Assembly: GCA_977017575.1 (NCBI GenBank)
Contig: CDRNVI010000005.1
Coordinates: 1-64,000, forward strand
Direction: 5' to 3'
Source of the DNA: Paramoeba atlantica
Lineage: Eukaryota; Discosea
Length of the DNA stretch: 64,000 bases
In this document: positions 20,462 to 30,514 of the stretch, piece after piece
Layout: every line of letters starts with the position of its first letter
Numbering within the stretch: the first letter of the stretch is position 1
The notes under the pieces: model-generated
The model's database searches: none
What the model was told of the DNA's origin: nothing
The model's input: the letters and a program-made list of their open reading frames with translations, nothing else
Position numbers and translations under genes: made by a program

Positions 20462-20495
20462 TTTTCTGTACCTTGTTGGGTTCTGTACCTTGTTG
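20462..20495 (+). other. Two tandem partial spliced-leader fossils
   Basis: TTTTCTGTACCTTGTTG (20462-20478) and TTCTGTACCTTGTTG (20481-20495) follow each other directly, then ATTTGTCC. Tandem relict SLs are what repeated trans-splicing and recopying of one sequence would leave. Confidence 0.5.
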
Positions 20496-20861
20496 ATTTG
20501 TCCCCCCCCACTGCTATTTCCATTGTCCCCCCCGCCGCTCTCCCCGCCGCGGGGAGACCCCTCCTGGACGAAAGAAGAAATCGCCCTCCCGCACCGTCCT
20601 CCGGGTCGCCCTTCCGGTTGCCCTCCTCGACGCCCCCCATTATGACCCCTTTGCCTGCCGCGCTCCCAGCCGCGCTCCCCGCCAGGTTCCTCGCCGCGCA
20701 TCCCGCCGTCCTTCCCGCCGCCCTTCCCGCCACCCTTCCCGCCGCCGTTCCCGCCGCTCTTCCCGTTCTCCACATCGCTCTCTCCCTCCGCTGCGCTATT
20801 TACTGCGCTCCCCGCCCCGCTCCCTCTCACCGGCCCCTTCCTTGTCTCACTGTCCCATGTT

Positions 20862-21025
20862 GTGGAGCTACCCGGCGTCAGTAAAACAAGACGTCAAAAA
20901 ACTAGGGTAGTATCCACGCAACAATTCAAATTTAGGCAGGGTAGTGGATTAACTTGTTAAACCACGCTGGGGAGTAGCGAACCCCTCCTACCCTGGAGCT
21001 GTTAATTATTGGCTTCCTTCATTGG
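20862..21025 (+). repeat. Leader-like structured repeat with hairpin unit i
   Basis: Hairpin unit i (outer GTGGA-G-CTACCC / GGGTAG-TATCCAC; inner GGCGTC/GACGTC), then the AGGCAGGGT...GGGGAGTAGCGAACCCC part shared with 15686-15953 and 16428-16691. Confidence 0.6.
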
Positions 21026-21042
21026 AGGATAATATTGGAAAA

Positions 21043-21173
21043 CTAACTCCTCTCCAAGCGGAGGTCAGCCATAGCTTGCTATGGCTGTCTCTCCGGATAC
21101 GTCGCAAGACGTATTCAGACTGCCCGTTTGGGGAGTTGAGGGGCCATAACTTTTCGGAGTCAAAAGGCCCAAA
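21043..21173 (+). ncRNA. Conserved stem-loop element, copy 2
   Basis: Second copy of 19298-19426. Here the CTTG-loop stem is a perfect 9 bp (CAGCCATAG / CTATGGCTG). It directly follows the leader-like repeat at 20862-21025. 21174-21316 shows no gene. Confidence 0.5.
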
Positions 21174-21316
21174 TCATCATCATCATAGTCACTTGAACAC
21201 GGAATGAATAATGATATACATGAACATTCTCACAGTATATTATATACACTTCTTTTTTGTATCTACTCTCTCATTTGTAAACATGTTACCAAGGTTTTTG
21301 TTTTTAAAGTCAAATT

Positions 21317-21880
21317 CTAGAGGCCCATGTTTTGTGAATCGTCATTAGATAAATAATTTCTCAGCTGAGAGAATACAATCGACCCATTTAACTCCTGCAG
21401 GCGCAGCGAAAATTCGTTCAGTGTTCGGACCCTATCAAGTCCGCTGCAGTCCGCCAACGTATGCAACAAGTGCCGGAGCCCGTGATGCATAGCACCACCG
21501 GAGAGGACTGGGAGGCATACGAAACGCTCTTGAGGTATCATCCCGGAAGCCACGTATGTGCTGTGCTTGCGCGTAATGGCCTCTCTCATCAAGGTACCGC
21601 TACGTTTCCGTACATTAGTGGGCGCCAGCTCGTGAATTATTGTTAGGTCATAAAAGATTTCCCCAGTTGCCCAATGTATTACAATGTCAGGTCCTGACCG
21701 ATGGAGGCTCGCATTTCTACAAACTTTTTGATGATCACTTTTTCGCCATTGTGGGAACGATTCCCCGCATGTAGAGCATTTATAAGAAGTAAACTGTCGA
21801 GGTTCCCTTTCGCATGGCACACCCGCCTTCATGCACAGTTCATAGATAATACGCACCAGATTATTATGTTTCATTGTTGT
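21317..21880 (-). pseudogene. LINE-A copy 1, endonuclease end
   Basis: C-terminal part of the LINE whose RT lies at 22463-24901. A CxxC (KCSTCGES) precedes the restriction-like endonuclease motif SGPDIVIHWATGEIFYDLTI, which has PD, twelve residues, then D, the pattern of R2/CRE-type non-LTR elements. It ends in LRLQELNGSIVFSQLRNYLS and a stop. It is joined to the upstream part by a frame change near 21880-21980. Confidence 0.8.
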
Positions 21881-21881
21881 A

Positions 21882-22532
21882 TTATTTCCGGAACACTGGA
21901 CGCATCCAGCTATGTGCGAAAAGGCTGATGAAGAATCCAGAAGGGTGCGGCATCCTGGGCATTGCAGACTTTCGGGAATACGGGGGTGGCTTAGACCAAG
22001 ACGGCATCAAAGCTAATGTGAAGAATTTGGAAGGCACTAACTTTGCCGTAGAATGAAGCCACGCGGAGTTCACTTTTTCACTTGCTGCTCTCAGCACTGG
22101 TGCAATTTTCGGGTCCTTACTCAACGATTCTTTAATGGCTCTGTTAAGCTTTGCTTCAGTTACAAATTCATCGTGGGGAGGGGTTATCTGACCTTCATTT
22201 CCCACCGGCGATGGAGACGTGAGACTGGGTGCTCGAACTGAATAGGAATTAAGTCGTTCAAGAGTACTGTGCCTTGATGCTTCATACGCCGATTTTCGCA
22301 AGAGATCAGTGGGCGTTAACCCCAATCCTCCGCTCTTCACAGGTAGACGCGCCCAAGCAATTTGCTTTGGTGTCATCGATCCAAACCATGCAGTAAGAAC
22401 TTCTTGCACTTGCTTGTCAAAAGATTTTGCCATTTCAAAAGTTTCTTCCGGTCGATGCACCCTTATATGGTATCGATGTCGTACATTAACACATCGCGAC
22501 AGGAGGAGAAGCGAAACGTTGTTTGCTCCCAT
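21882..22532 (-). pseudogene. LINE-A copy 1, thumb/linker region
   Basis: Continues the RT protein from MGANNVSLLLLSRCVNVRHR through the conserved ARLPVKSGGLGLTPTDLLRK block to TAKLVPSKFFTLALMP. It then loses frame about where the CCHC finger (CPGC...H...C) should be. The first shift, from the main frame, is near 22480-22530. Confidence 0.8.
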
Positions 22533-24901
22533 GTCACAAAGCCGCCGAAAATCGTTAGATGCTTTTCAAGCTTGGCAAGAAGCAGCTCACTGACTCGGGC
22601 TGCTTCCCCTACGTAGGCTCCTAATGTTTTGACTGCCTTCTCCGCTATCTGAACGCCTTCATTCGCTAGACTTTCGGGTAGGCGAATATTGTTCAGACCG
22701 CTAAACCATACACACTTTTGAGGGGCAAGGCAGATTTCTTTGCTTAGAAGAAGTTCTTTGAGGCGAACATAGGCAGCTGCAACAAGATCTTCCTCAGTTG
22801 ACGCAATATTGATATCATCAACATAAGCGTATATATGTAGCATGGGAAATTCTTGTGCAATTGTCTCCAGTATTGGCTGAAGAAAGGAGCAGAAGTATAG
22901 AGTCGACAACGGCGACCCTTGGCGAACTCCAGCCGAACTTTCAACTGTTGAAAACAGTTCCCCGTTCTTTCCGTAAAAGAGGAGTTCAGACGCTGTCCCA
23001 TATTCGGCAACAAATAGTCGCTGAAAAGGCCGAAGGGCGCTCAAAGCAAAAATTGCTTTTGCAATCTCGCCGCGTGAAGGGCTATTAAAAGCGTTCTTCA
23101 TATCCAACGAGAGGATAGCACACCCTTCCATATATCGTCGATTGAGTTCGTGAACAATAGTCTCGCAGCCAGCGCGACTCATTACCCCATGCTGCATCGG
23201 CAGGAAAAGCTTTTCAAATTTATGTTCGTTACGCAGAAGAAGGATTAGTCCAGCCAACTTGAGAAAAATTTCTCCCATTGCCACCGGTCGAACGGCATGA
23301 GCTGTTTTAGGGAGTGCAACTAAGCGTGCTCTCCGCAGTCTGCGCATTACATCCTTGGACAGCATTCCGTTAATTAAATCGCACATCATGTGGCTTAGAC
23401 TCGTGCAACAGATCTCATCGTCCAAGAGCAGACGAATGATGGCCTCTGTGGTACCGGATGGACCTGGGGCGGCGCCTTTTGCGAGTCTCTTTCCTGCTTC
23501 TCGGAGTTCATGGGGCGGGATACATGCTACCTTCGGGGCGTCGGTGGGAAGCTCAAAAGAAATCGGTAAAGATGGGTGTAGTTTTTGTAATTGAGACAAT
23601 TTTTCTTCATCCCCTAATGATGTTTCGGTGATGTCTTGATCTAACACGCGCGTCGCTTTCTTAATCGCTCCTTCCAAAACCAGTCGTGTCGCTTTTTTGC
23701 CTGCTCTCAGATCTTTAGCCTTTTTCTCCACTTCACTGTTTCCTGCGTTCGTCTCCTGAGTTTGAATTGGGCGGCGACGACGCTTTTTTCCAATGAGATG
23801 GCGCACTGTAGCTAACGAATGTTTCATTGCCGACATGGTTCTGTGCCAGATTTGATTTCGTTGGTCGTAAGAAGAATCTGCGTAATCCCGCATTATGTCA
23901 CGATAGATAGAGACAACACAGGGCACAAACTCTGCACTGACAGTCCGCATGGTTGGCATTGGATCGAAATCCAAGTCTGCTTCCGTATGAGAAAATCCTT
24001 GATTACTTGGAATTCCTTTAGCGTCCACATCAATGCTGCTTTTTGAATCCTTTCGATTTAGCCATTGTATTGAATAAACTCTCACATTAGAGTTTGGAGG
24101 AATGAACCCACGAAATTGCTCGCCGCATTTGTACCCTTCTATACCTTCGTACTGGAGAGACATCCGTCCGATTCCGGAACGCTTCTTAACTGACTTAACC
24201 ACACCTTTCGATATATTCATCTGCGAGGAATCGCTGAAGCACCATGCCATCAAGCACGAGTCCCCTTGTTTCGCCGTTTTTGATGAATCCCAGATGGTAT
24301 CCGGTGCCAGTGGAAACTGCTCCGTTGGGTTTATCGACTTATTCAACTTCTCTATCATCTCGGCCTCCTTGGCAACTTCTATGACAGACTCTGTTTCAGC
24401 AGGAAGTTCAAAGTTCGGCATCGTGATATTGTTTTCGTCAACTACCTCGTGCAGTGTCGTAGACCCGTCAACCCTTCCCGTGCTCAATGGGGTGTCCTCA
24501 GGAGTTAAACAGTCGGCGTATGTCTGACATTCGACATCTGCGTCCTGCGTCGGCTGTTCGGCTGAAGTTTCATCATTCGTCGCAGTGATCGACTCAGTCG
24601 TCGTAGTGCCTGGCCAAACGACGCTTGCCTGAGACTCGGTATTGACGTCCTGCATCCCTAACGTTTGTTCCGCTGAAGATTCTGTATTTATCGTAGTGAT
24701 CGGGAGGCAATCTAACTTTGATATCGTTCTTCTTTCTTTTCCTCGAGCGGTTTCTGCAATTTGGCGTTCCCTTGTCTCACGCTCCTCGGCTGTAGGAACA
24801 CCGTGCAGTGTCAGCAGCCCATTCCACAGTCTTTCCGACCACTCCAGCAACCTTACCGAGTGTTTGAAGACGCGAAGATGGTTCAGAGTGGGGAACTTCA
24901 T
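22463..24901 (-). CDS. LINE-A copy 1, main ORF with reverse transcriptase
   Basis: An 812-residue frame of a non-LTR retrotransposon. Residues about 210-290 hold a family-typical block (LMAWCFSDSSQMNISKGVV ... FIPPNSNVRVYSIQWL) that looks like a small beta-rich domain. A helical segment follows with EFVPCVVSIYRDIMRDYADS and a basic GKKRRRRP stretch. The RT palm follows: APGPSGTTEAIIRLLLDD, RRARLVALPK and RPVAMGEIFLKLAG, motif A AILSLDMKNAFNSPSR, motif B AGVRQGSPLSTLYFC, motif C IYAYVDDINIAS. The product would nick target DNA and prime reverse transcription there. The clade is an R2/CRE-like one with a restriction-like endonuclease. A structured leader lies at 24990-25208. Confidence 0.88.
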   Translation of the reverse strand: MKFPTLNHLRVFKHSVRLLEWSERLWNGLLTLHGVPTAEERETRERQIAETARGKERRTISKLDCLPITTINTESSAEQTLGMQDVNTESQASVVWPGTTTTESITATNDETSAEQPTQDADVECQTYADCLTPEDTPLSTGRVDGSTTLHEVVDENNITMPNFELPAETESVIEVAKEAEMIEKLNKSINPTEQFPLAPDTIWDSSKTAKQGDSCLMAWCFSDSSQMNISKGVVKSVKKRSGIGRMSLQYEGIEGYKCGEQFRGFIPPNSNVRVYSIQWLNRKDSKSSIDVDAKGIPSNQGFSHTEADLDFDPMPTMRTVSAEFVPCVVSIYRDIMRDYADSSYDQRNQIWHRTMSAMKHSLATVRHLIGKKRRRRPIQTQETNAGNSEVEKKAKDLRAGKKATRLVLEGAIKKATRVLDQDITETSLGDEEKLSQLQKLHPSLPISFELPTDAPKVACIPPHELREAGKRLAKGAAPGPSGTTEAIIRLLLDDEICCTSLSHMMCDLINGMLSKDVMRRLRRARLVALPKTAHAVRPVAMGEIFLKLAGLILLLRNEHKFEKLFLPMQHGVMSRAGCETIVHELNRRYMEGCAILSLDMKNAFNSPSRGEIAKAIFALSALRPFQRLFVAEYGTASELLFYGKNGELFSTVESSAGVRQGSPLSTLYFCSFLQPILETIAQEFPMLHIYAYVDDINIASTEEDLVAAAYVRLKELLLSKEICLAPQKCVWFSGLNNIRLPESLANEGVQIAEKAVKTLGAYVGEAARVSELLLAKLEKHLTIFGGFVTWEQTTFRFSSCRDVLMYDIDTI

Positions 24902-24989
24902 TACTTGAGCTTATCGTTGTGTGATTTTCTTGTCGCTGTTTTCCAATGATCACTTTTATGCGAGGTTTGCGTGAGGGGATTGCCGTTGT

Positions 24990-25208
24990 TGTTGTTGTTG
25001 GGTCCGGGCCGTTTGTCTCCGAAGAGATGTGGCCTCCTCACTTTCCGCGTAAGTAGCGGTGCGGGTGCTCCACGCGGGGAGTAAATCTACAGTGCGAGAG
25101 CCTAGGCTCAACCGCAGCATGTAGACACCCGACTTGCCTCCTCCGGGAGAATGAGGTGTCATGCCCTAGTTGTTTAGTGTCTTGGTATCTTGATACCGGG
25201 CGACCCAT
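24990..25208 (-). promoter_or_regulatory. Structured leader of LINE-A copy 1 (hairpin unit j)
   Basis: On the minus strand: hairpin unit j (25161-25208), then GAGGAGGCAAGTCGGGTGT and other stems, an ATCTC-TTCG-GAGAC hairpin and a CAACAACAACAACAAC stretch about 80 bases before the LINE frame. The order matches 16691-16428, so it is the same leader type. Function (ribozyme, translation element or packaging) is unknown. Confidence 0.5.
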
Positions 25209-25280
25209 GCAAAGCGCGTGGCGATGGGGGTGTTGGCGAGGGCGGCGCACCGGGGCGAAAAGGGAGGCCAATTTATGGTA

Positions 25281-25673
25281 TTAACGTAAATGAGAGCCCT
25301 CGCCTAATTTCATAACGTAAACTTTTAGGCAACAAGGTACAGGGGTAGAGGGGATTGCCGTGGTCACTGAGTCTTCGCACTGCCTACGTGACGTTTCAGC
25401 TGCTTTCTCTTTTGTTTTCTTTTCTTCCTCTGCGCGTGCGTCCAACTGCTTTTTCAACTCACTGAATGACATGCGAAAATTTCTTTCTGTATCATCTTTT
25501 CCGGTCGGCAGCGGGAGTAGACTGGGGAACCTAAGCTCTATTGCGTTTTCGGCCGACGAGGAATCTGCTGCAGGGGACTTCGTCGCCGGAGGGGACGATA
25601 GCGATGGCGGTACTGCTGATTGCGCCTGCGACAGATAAGGTTCTTGTTGTTGTTGTTTAACCCGTTTGGCCAT
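25281..25673 (-). pseudogene. LINE N-terminal ORF fragment
   Basis: MAKRVKQQQQEPYL, a proline/serine-rich stretch, then RMSFSELKKQLDARAEEEKK, which matches RISFNELKKQIEARQEEERK of LINE-A copy 3 (49535 onward). The frame is cut just after AIPSTPVP at an SL-like CTGTACCTTGTTG (25330-25342). Probably the 5' end of an A-type LINE. Confidence 0.6.
25330..25342 (-). other. Partial spliced-leader fossil
   Basis: CTGTACCTTGTTG on the minus strand at the junction where the N-terminal LINE frame (25281-25673) breaks off. Confidence 0.4.
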
Positions 25674-26020
25674 GACTGGCTATGGGTTCAGAGTACACCC
25701 TAGTTATTTAGTGCTCGTGTGAAACGGCACCGGGTATTACCGTACTCCGTGGGTGGTACGCTGTCAGTCGCGCGCAGACTTTCCCAGTGGGATGCCGCAC
25801 TCGCAGATAGACAAGCAATACCTGTCAGGTTGCGTGGTCTGGCTTGTCATCCGTGACTTCAATGCCCGATGGATTCGCATCCTGGGGCAAAGAAGTAGTG
25901 GAACAGTCGTTATATTCTGTTCCACCACCAGGGATGACTCACGCTAGGGTGTGTGGAGCTTGCGAGGCTCTCTCACCAGCGGGGCTCACAATGGAGCTCG
26001 ACCAGTGCCCTTCACAATTT
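25644..26020 (-). promoter_or_regulatory. Structured leader k, inverted copy at 29023-29400
   Basis: About 375 bases containing hairpin unit k (25691-25747; outer GAGTAC/GTACTC, inner GTGCC/GAGCAC) about 20 bases before the ATG of the LINE frame at 25673, and ending in CAACAACAACAA inside that frame. The reverse-complement copy at 29023-29400 is nearly identical, implying a recent common source. Confidence 0.6.
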
Positions 26021-26056
26021 AAATTTTTGCATATGGAGACTACCCTAGTTTCTTAG

Positions 26057-27838
26057 CGAAATCAACGTCTTCTCTCCCCTGCATCATAATGAAAGTAAAC
26101 CATGTTAAAACCAATTTTCCTAGTAATATATCGCTTCAATGAAAGTTTCAGTCCAATCATCCCGACCATTTTTTGTTTCCAATAAACTATATCTATCTGA
26201 CGAATTATCAAGGTACCTGGCCAATATAATAAAAACAATCACAGAAACCCAGTCAACAACTCCTCAAACTTACGAACGGGCATCCCGTCCACCAACTCCG
26301 CGAAATGGTTGGGGGTTGGTGGGTGGGCGCAATTTGAAAAGGGTAAAAGAAGGAGTGTCGCTATACACAAAAACAATATATATTACTTCATCCCGAGTAC
26401 TACTAAATTATAAATCTCATTACATCTAACAACGGGTGCCCCTTTCGGGGCCACAATCTGTAAAAACAAATCATAATATAAATATTATGTGCCCCGAAGG
26501 GCCATTATGTCAATCATCCTAAATTTCTAAACGTATACTTCTAGAAATCAACGTCTTCTCTCCCCTGCATCATAATGAAAGTAAACCATGTTAAAACCAA
26601 TTTTCCTAGTAATATATCGCTTCAATGAAAGTTTCAGTCCAATCATCCCGACTGTTTTTAGTTTCCAATAAGCTATATCTATCTGACGAATTATCAAGGT
26701 ACCTGGCCAATATAATAAAAACAATCACAGAAACCCAGTCAACAACTCCTCAAACTTACGAACGGGCATCCCGTCCACCAACTCCGCGAACCAACCCGTT
26801 CGCCCGTAATCCAAACTCCCGCGCGCACGTGTTTGTAGCAAATGGTGGCGGCCAATTACTAAAAACTCGTAACGTTTTTCAAGAATTCCTACCGCGTAAT
26901 GAAATTGAATAGTATATATTTTCTATATAGCTAATTTTTTTATTTTTTTTTGATTCTATATAATGAGTTTTACTAATTAATGGTACATTCATACCTATGC
27001 GAGTTTCCATACATGTATGTATACATGCTTATCCGGTGCGGCTGATAGGGTCCGCTGGGTTTTCGGCAGATCTCACATAACGTGCCATGATACATACGCC
27101 AAGGTTCTGATTTGTCTTCAACACACGCTTGAGCTCTCCGGCAATACTGTCGGATTTCGCGATCTTGCGGTTGAATGCTGCTTGGCAAGAGGTGTTGTCA
27201 ATAAACTAATCAACACAGGTTCCTTTTTGAAAGTGGTGTGTCAGTTTTTCAAACGCAAGTCGAACGGCCATCGCCTCAGCGTGATTCACTTCGTATTTGA
27301 ACTCAGGTTGCCATTTATCGCCAACAATAATCACTTGTCCGTCGTCCCGGTAAAGAACCGCGCCCCATCCTTTAGCTGACGCATCTGTGTACAGTCGGTG
27401 TTTATGCGGGACAACGTCAGGATGCGGAGGTGGTGATATAGGCTCATTTACCAAAATGATATCACGCCAATTCGCGAGAATCGATCGGGTGGCTGTCGGA
27501 AGAGGAACCGGTTGATGTGCGAGTTCGGGGCATCGGTTTAACTCATTGATACGTCGTCTAACAATCTTTAAGGGGAAATGATAGTCTGGAATAATATGAC
27601 CCAAGACCGCTGCTGCATAGAGGAGGAGCCCCACCGCCGTCTCCAATTGAGAGTACGTAATATTACGAAACCGATCTCGTGACATTTTCCGTATAACCCT
27701 AGGCCCCAGGTTGACCTTATGGGTTACGTGATTATAGAAGACGCCGTTAAAAACATATTCAGTGGAGGGGTCAAAACCAGCCTCCTTGAACAAACCACGG
27801 CGGGGAGCGCGGCGGCGGCGACGCATGGGGTAGCTCAA
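26057..27838 (-). mobile_element. YR retroelement fossil (RT-RNase H part and split repeats)
   Basis: Minus-strand fragment of a DIRS-like element. The RT/RNase H region at about 27035-27800 shows YTDASAKGWGAVLY and EVNHAEAMAVRLAF. Downstream on that strand a repeat B lies at 26546-26790, a spacer repeat A at about 26301-26545 and a second B at 26057-26300, the B1-A2-B2 arrangement known for Ngaro/VIPER-type elements. Broken: 5' parts absent and at least one break in the remaining frame. The two B copies differ at only a few bases, so it is not very old. Confidence 0.65.
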
Positions 27839-27952
27839 GCTCCCTCCCCAAGAGGGGGGGCGAAACAGGTCGCGGGAAGGGCGACGCAGCAGGGTGGAGG
27901 GGACGGCGAAGGGGGCGGCGCTAGGGGGTGAAGTGGGCGGCGGAAGGGGGGC

Positions 27953-28480
27953 TTAATTTCCCCAGGGGTGAAGGGGTGCATGGGGGAAATTGATGGGGGT
28001 GCATGGGGGAAATTCAACAAGGTGTGCTGTGTGATCCTCCGTATCTCCAGATGCAGCGGCTATTCCATCGTCAAATGGCGGAGACCCGAGAGATCGACCG
28101 GGCTCCCCTCCTGTTTCCGGAATTTGCACGTCTACAGAATTCAATGCTGCACCGGACATGGCGCTTGATGCCGTTCTTATAGCATCAGCTGCGACAGCGC
28201 ACGTTCTTTTGGCAAGTGGCACTGTAGGAGTTTGTATTCTCGACCGATAAGGTGTGGATGCGCAATGCAGTGAAGGCGATGAAGGCCGCAGGCCGGGCGA
28301 TGGTTGCGAGCGTAGTGCAGAGGAGGATGGTTCAGGTTGCGGTGATTTCTCTGATGTTGGCGGCGGAGGCGGCGGAGATCGCACCTCGGTTGCTTTCTTC
28401 TTTCGCCGGGTGGAGGGGAGAGGCAAAATTTCGGGAGATACTCCCGATTCCTTCGCCTTAGAGCGGGTGACCACTCCCAT
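27953..28480 (-). pseudogene. LINE N-terminal ORF fragment
   Basis: MGVVTRSKAKESG begins like MGMLTRAKAKETG of LINE-A copy 3, followed by the same type of proline/serine-rich linker. It then runs into GC-rich repeat at 27838-27960, which joins it to the YR fragment. No RT part is attached. 28490-28770 holds no recognisable gene. Confidence 0.6.
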
Positions 28481-28804
28481 GGGAAAGTAAGAATAAAGGG
28501 GATATAAAACAAAAAGTCAACAAGTCAACAATGAAATATACTTGAAATATACTTGTATTCCCCATGTGCCCCTTCACCCCTATCCTTGGAGACCTTCTCG
28601 TTTTTTTTTAAACTATCCAGGGTGTCATAGAAGGAGGTTTTCTTGACCTTTCTTTTGTTAAGGGGGGTGGACTTTATAAGCTTTTTCCTATATGGGTATC
28701 TATAGATATTATGTATATAATAATACATATTGGCATTGAACAAACGAAACTATGTTGATACGTTTGGCTCAAATGCTGTACCTATTCGCGTAAGGAAAGT
28801 TGCT

Positions 28805-29028
28805 ATGACTTCATCGACGCGTTCTTTACGGAATTTACGGAGTGTGTCACCCGGTGCAGACGAGCTCGCGCCTACCGAGCCGCTGCCTGCACAGGCTTTG
28901 AATCAACTATGTACGGTTGTGAGAGAAAAGTTACTTGTTGCTCAAGGTGAAAGACCAAGTGTAAGAGTTCGTGCGGTATTTCGCAGGAAGGATGAACCGA
29001 ACGAGCCCACACAGATGCTGTTAAATTG
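28805..29028 (+). mobile_element. YR retroelement gag-like fragment (fossil)
   Basis: Matches the N-terminal part of the gag-like frame of YR element 2 (42164 onward): SRSVSPG-like start, PTEPL, the CTVVREKL block and FRRKD. It is cut by leader copy l at about 29023. A 14-base direct repeat AAATGCTGTACCTA flanks this composite (28771-28784 and 29398-29411). Confidence 0.6.
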
Positions 29029-29400
29029 TGAAGGGCACTGGTCGAGCTCCATTGTGAGCCCCGCTGGTGAGAGAGCCTCGCAAGCTCCACACACCCTAGC
29101 GTGAGTCATCCCTGGTGGTGGAACAGAATATAACGACTGTTCCACTACTTCTTTGCCCCAGGATGCGAATCCATCGGGCATTGAAGTCACGGATGACAAG
29201 TCAGACCACGCAACCTGACAGGTATTGCTTGTCTATCTGCGAGTGCGGCATCCCACTGGGAAAGTCTGCGCGCGACTGACAGCGTACCACCCACGGAGTA
29301 CGGTAATACCCGGTGCCGTTTCACACGAGCACTAAATAACTAGGGTGTACTCTGAACCCATAGCCAGTCATGGCCAAACGGGTTAAACAACAACAACAAA
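29023..29400 (+). promoter_or_regulatory. Structured leader l (copy of 25644-26020)
   Basis: Contains hairpin unit l (29296-29352) then ATGGCCAAACGGGTTAAACA and the CAA run, after which the match to the LINE stops. Confidence 0.6.
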
Positions 29401-29401
29401 T

Positions 29402-29665
29402 GCTGTACCTACTGCTGCCTTCCGGGGATAAGTGGTTCCGCAACTGGGCGTACACTTCCGTCCCATTCAGTTCCTGAAGTAGGAGCTTGAACTCCATTTC
29501 AGTTGCTCGACAATTTAAGAGAGTCGCGTCGGATAGGACATGCAACAGAGATCTCGTATTTTGATGAAGAGAGCCGCAGGACAGCACTGGGATGCACTGA
29601 AATGCGAAGTCGGGAATTTTTCCGGATGTCACATACGTATCCCGTTTCCGCTTGATTGCATCTTT
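29402..29665 (-). pseudogene. LINE-A 3' tail 1
   Basis: Minus-strand C-terminal end: FQCIPVLSCGSLHQNTRSLL, then LLLQELNGTEVYAQLRNHLS. 5'-truncated downstream of the endonuclease motif. 29666-30302 is AT-rich without a recognisable gene. Confidence 0.7.
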
Positions 29666-30302
29666 TTTTTTTGCTTAATGTATTAGGGATTTATGCGCAG
29701 CTAAAGAAATACTTAGACGGCTGCACGCAAACTCAAGAATATAGTATATAAATTCAAACACAAATTCACGATAAGCTGAGTCAGCTTGTAAAATACATAG
29801 AATATCATTTTTGGGATAGTTTTTTTTTTTGGTGGTCCAAAATTTTCGAGTTGCAAAGTAGAGCAAAAGCTTTATTAACTTTTGCAAAAAGTTTTAACAT
29901 ATGGAAATTGTTTCTAATGTTATATACAAATCAAGTCATAGAAGACCTAAGGAGTATACCCAGTCAAAAGTTAATAAAAACAAAGGTCTTAATAAAAGCA
30001 AAGATCATCTAATCCATCCGGTTTTAGGTTGTAGTTTGTTTGCTCGTTGCTTTTTTTTGGAGGTTTTATTCACAGATTTTTAGGGAATAATTTACCGCAT
30101 GATTGTTTTCGACTTTAGGCGTTGTTGTTGGAATTGACGTGGACTTGCGCATATATATATACCATATGTATATTGCATAAAAACGAATCTCTCACTATTA
30201 TTATTTTGCGGTATGTTCTTTTAGTTGCAACTTTACGCAGAGAAAATAAGCGGTCTTGACACGGGTTCTTTTTGCGAACTTTATTTTTGCATCAGTAAGA
30301 AT

Positions 30303-30397
30303 TTCGCCTTGGAGCGGGTGACCATATTATTATTGCATATTATTATTATTGCATCAGTAAGAATTTCGCCTTGGAGCGGGTGACCACTCCCATAGAA
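30303..30397 (-). pseudogene. Duplicated LINE-A 5'/3' junction
   Basis: Twice in a row, GTCACCCGCTCCAAGGCG (N-terminal VTRSKAK of the LINE) is joined to TTCTTACTGATGCAAT, which is the codon context of LLTDAI in the C-terminal endonuclease region. Almost the whole LINE is missing between. The same N-terminal piece is intact at 28480. Confidence 0.55.
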
Positions 30398-30514
30398 ATG
30401 TAGAAAGTAAAAAAATCAACAACGCATTCTCGTTCGCGACTCGCTTTGCCGCCCTATTACGCCTCCTCCTCCACCCTCTTTGCCGCCCCCTCCTCCGCCT
30501 CCCTTTGTGCTGCG

